64,000 nucleotides of DNA from [Clostridium] polysaccharolyticum (GTDB lineage: Bacteria > Bacillota > Clostridia > Lachnospirales > Lachnospiraceae), in the NCBI RefSeq assembly GCF_900111595.1, contig NZ_FOHN01000002.1, positions 124,001 through 188,000 on the forward strand. Reading direction: 5' to 3'. Both the position numbers and the translations under genes were made by a program. Below the pieces are notes generated by a model. That model did not search any database and was not told where the DNA came from. It saw nothing but the letters and a program-made list of their open reading frames with translations. Positions 62,054 to 64,000 of this stretch are shown one piece after another. The stretch's first letter is position 1. Every line of letters begins with the position of its first letter.

Positions 62054-63274
62054 CTACTTTCTATTCAACCTTGTTTTTATAAACTCCACTTCCCGAATGA
62101 TTTCCTGGTCATCTGGAAAATCAGTGAGGTATTCTGTGGCAATATCATATGCCTTGTCAAAATCTGATAGATACTCATATACTGCTATCTGGTTTTTCTT
62201 TAGGATTCTTGTCCATTTCACTTCATTACAAGAAATTCCGTCTGAAAAACAGTTCAATGCTCTTTCATAATCCTTAACAAGCATAGCACATCTTCCTAAC
62301 ATTTCATACGCCTCTGCCAGATGCTCAGCATGTTCCGTTGAAACGTAGCTATTTAAATAGGTAGAAACTTTTTCAAATTCCTCCTCCGAAAAAGCAATCT
62401 TCGCAAGATAAAAGTATGCTTCTGTCTGTTTTTCTTCCACAAGTTTCTGCAGGCTTTCCACTGCCTCATCCGTAATTCCATAAAAGTAATACTGGACAAT
62501 TGCATATTTGAGCTTTTCATCTAATGTGACTGGCTTTACCTTTAATGCCGCCTGCAGATAAGAATCCGCCTTTTCCTCTTGTTCTTCCCTTGCTAATAGT
62601 GTATATGCTCCTAAGTAAGCGTCAAAATTCCTGCTGTTCTTTTCAATAACATAATCATAATCTTCCAGAGCGTCATCAACCCTGTTTCCCTCTGCTTTCG
62701 CATAGGCACGTTTCAGATAACTATCATCACTATACTTTTCATTTTTTATTATATGTGTATACACCTCTACTGCATTTTCAAAGTGGCCTAAATGCAATTG
62801 TGCATCTGCCTTGTATTTTAATATATCCAGATTTAAATATTCTAATGCATCTATTTTTAATGCTTTGTCGAAATTTATTATCGAATTTTCGTAATTTTTG
62901 GCAAAAAAATAACAGATTCCAATGCCCCGATATGCCTTTTTATTTCTTTTAGCTGCTTTTGAGGTATTTTTCTTTGAAATTCCTTTGTCGAATTCTTTCA
63001 AAGCATCTTCATATTCACCATTCCCTGCCAGTGCCAGACCATAAACAATCCGGTATTCTTTGTTGGATGGTTCTCTCTTTGTTGCCTTTTGCAGACATTC
63101 TGCTGCTGTCTGGTACAGTTCTTTTCTTATGGCTCGTTTTCCTTTTTGGTAAGATAAATACCCTCTATTCATAACCAGAAAAACGGATGTTAAAACCAGA
63201 AAAAACAGAAACATTACCAGCAAAACATCCAGTATTCTATTTCTCCTATATCTGCGTCTATTTCGTCTATACAT
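62054..63274 (-). CDS. Membrane-anchored TPR-repeat protein
   Basis: 406 residues: a short, very basic N-terminus (YRRNRRRYRRNRI), one membrane helix (about 14-36, ILDVLLVMFLFFLVLTSVFLVM) and about seven to nine TPR-like repeats (for example AAECLQKATKREPSNKEYR; SIINFDKALKID; DALEDYDYVIEKNSRN). The large helical part would be on one side of the membrane, probably outside because of the basic N-terminal tail. It is a protein-interaction scaffold by family; partners unknown. Upstream of hflX by 15 bp. ATG at 63274 follows GGAG. Confidence 0.83.
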   Translation of the reverse strand: MYRRNRRRYRRNRILDVLLVMFLFFLVLTSVFLVMNRGYLSYQKGKRAIRKELYQTAAECLQKATKREPSNKEYRIVYGLALAGNGEYEDALKEFDKGISKKNTSKAAKRNKKAYRGIGICYFFAKNYENSIINFDKALKIDALEYLNLDILKYKADAQLHLGHFENAVEVYTHIIKNEKYSDDSYLKRAYAKAEGNRVDDALEDYDYVIEKNSRNFDAYLGAYTLLAREEQEEKADSYLQAALKVKPVTLDEKLKYAIVQYYFYGITDEAVESLQKLVEEKQTEAYFYLAKIAFSEEEFEKVSTYLNSYVSTEHAEHLAEAYEMLGRCAMLVKDYERALNCFSDGISCNEVKWTRILKKNQIAVYEYLSDFDKAYDIATEYLTDFPDDQEIIREVEFIKTRLNRK

Positions 63275-63405
63275 TTTTTCTCCATTCCACTTCCTTATTA
63301 GACTTTAATACCCATTATAAGGAATTTGCCTAAAAAATGCAAACAAAATACGGATTAATTACTTACTTTCCCTAAAACAATGTGTACATTTTTCATTATT
63401 CTTTG

Positions 63406-63440
63406 TTGCATTTTTAACAAAGTTGTGATAAGATTAACAC
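63406..63440 (+). promoter_or_regulatory. Thiolase promoter with a Rex-like box at the -10
   Basis: TTGCAT (63406-63411), 17-bp spacer, TAAGAT (63429-63434). TTGTGATAAGATTAACAC (63423-63440) matches the Rex site TTGTTAA-N4-TTAACAA at 11 of 14 fixed positions and covers the -10. Thiolase and butyrate operons are Rex-controlled in clostridia. The leader to the ATG is about 130 nt with an AAAAGCT/AGCTTTT hairpin. Confidence 0.5.
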
Positions 63441-63572
63441 ATGGTAAAAGCTTTAGCTTTTCAGTACATATTAGAATGACGAATTTACAATTAAATACTG
63501 TAAAACAGTTGTTGAAACTGTAAAGCTGCTTACAAAACATATTTCGAATAAGTGGAAATGGAGGATTCATTT

Positions 63573-64000
63573 ATGTCTAAAAAAGTTGTTTTAGCAGGCG
63601 CTTGCCGTACTGCAATCGGTAAAATGGGTGGAGCTCTTAGCAATACTCCTGCACCAGAATTAGGTGCTATTGTAATCAAAGAAGCTCTTAACAGAGCTGG
63701 TGTAGCACCAGAAGCTGTTGATCAGGTATTAATGGGTTGTGTTATTCAGGCTGGACAAGGCCAGAACGTTGCTCGTCAGGCTTCTATCAAAGCAGGCCTT
63801 CCTATTGAAGTCCCAGCTGTTACTTTAAATGTTGTTTGTGGTTCTGGCTTAAATTGTGTAAACACTGCTGCTGCAATGATTATGTCAGGTGAAGCGGATA
63901 TCGTCGTTGCTGGTGGTATGGAAAATATGTCTATGGCTCCATATGCATTAAAGAATGCTCGTTATGGTTACCGTATGGGTAATGCTCCAATGGTGGATAC
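63573..64000 (+). CDS. thlA: Acetyl-CoA C-acetyltransferase (thiolase), partial at right edge
   Basis: Joins two acetyl-CoA to acetoacetyl-CoA, the first step towards butyrate. Only ~142 codons are visible. Start ATG 63573, eight bases after [25 protein letters not shown] and the catalytic Cys in [12 protein letters not shown] (about residue 88) identify a degradative/biosynthetic-type thiolase. The codon use is richer in C/T-ended codons typical of a highly expressed gene, as judged by eye. The gene continues beyond the window; the usual crt/bcd/etf partners would be downstream if present. Confidence 0.93.
   Translation, partial: MSKKVVLAGACRTAIGKMGGALSNTPAPELGAIVIKEALNRAGVAPEAVDQVLMGCVIQAGQGQNVARQASIKAGLPIEVPAVTLNVVCGSGLNCVNTAAAMIMSGEADIVVAGGMENMSMAPYALKNARYGYRMGNAPMVD

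Noticed and set aside
1-64000. CRISPR arrays, prophage genes or a replication origin
   Set aside because: No regularly spaced repeats, phage structural genes or DnaA-box clusters were seen on reading through.

Overview
The window looks like a chromosomal segment of an AT-rich, anaerobic, spore-forming member of the Clostridia, most like the Lachnospiraceae. The evidence is a class III (oxygen-sensitive) ribonucleotide reductase, a two-component (PyrD/PyrK) dihydroorotate dehydrogenase, a cotJABC spore-coat operon, a clostridial-type thiolase, ECF vitamin transporters and many GTG/TTG starts behind strong Shine-Dalgarno sites. The species cannot be named from the sequence alone. Most genes lie on the minus strand.

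Layout. 1-8.9 kb: end of a small unknown gene, an M18 aminopeptidase, a GH13-like protein without its catalytic residues, two divergent ABC-F ATPases and a CNNM/CorC membrane protein. 8.9-14.8 kb: a seven-gene Tad-like export/pilus operon with no recognisable prepilin peptidase. 15.0-20.2 kb: pyrimidine genes pyrE, pyrD, pyrK and pyrF plus a Nudix-like gene with a degraded catalytic box, interrupted by an oppositely oriented thiT under a TPP riboswitch. 20.2-25.9 kb: an AI-2E-type permease, an Rrf2 regulator, a chemoreceptor, mntP under a yybP-ykoY (Mn) riboswitch, and bioY behind a BirA-type operator. 25.9-29.4 kb: a ketosynthase plus a degenerate ketosynthase partner preceded by a 40-codon gene, then cotJC-cotJB-cotJA. 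29.6-34.8 kb: an unrecognised 584-aa protein, a metallo-beta-lactamase-fold protein and the telA/xpaC pair.

34.8-44.7 kb is a patch of duplication and decay. It holds an intact lipoprotein gene, a near-identical broken copy of it carrying an IS256-type remnant, a methionine aminopeptidase, a heterodimeric ABC exporter, and a cassette of Rhs-type toxin debris ending in a SleB-like cell-wall hydrolase domain next to a lipoprotein gene that could be its immunity partner. Each of those two genes is cut by one in-frame stop. The cassette is bounded by two 134-bp copies of the exporter promoter and 5' end.

44.7-64 kb: purL, two PrsA/SurA-like foldase genes, a pair of AstE/aspartoacylase-like genes divergent from a LysR regulator with azlCD, a tRNA-Leu(CAG), a GGDEF-EAL protein, nrdD with a fused thioredoxin-like tail behind two NrdR-type boxes, hflX, a TPR membrane protein, and the start of a thiolase gene.

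Regulation is unusually readable here. Two metabolite riboswitches have derivable switching structures, and there are candidate BirA, NrdR, Rrf2, LysR and Rex sites, with many promoters of near-consensus -35/-10 and 17-bp spacing. All calls were made by eye from the sequence; no database search was run.
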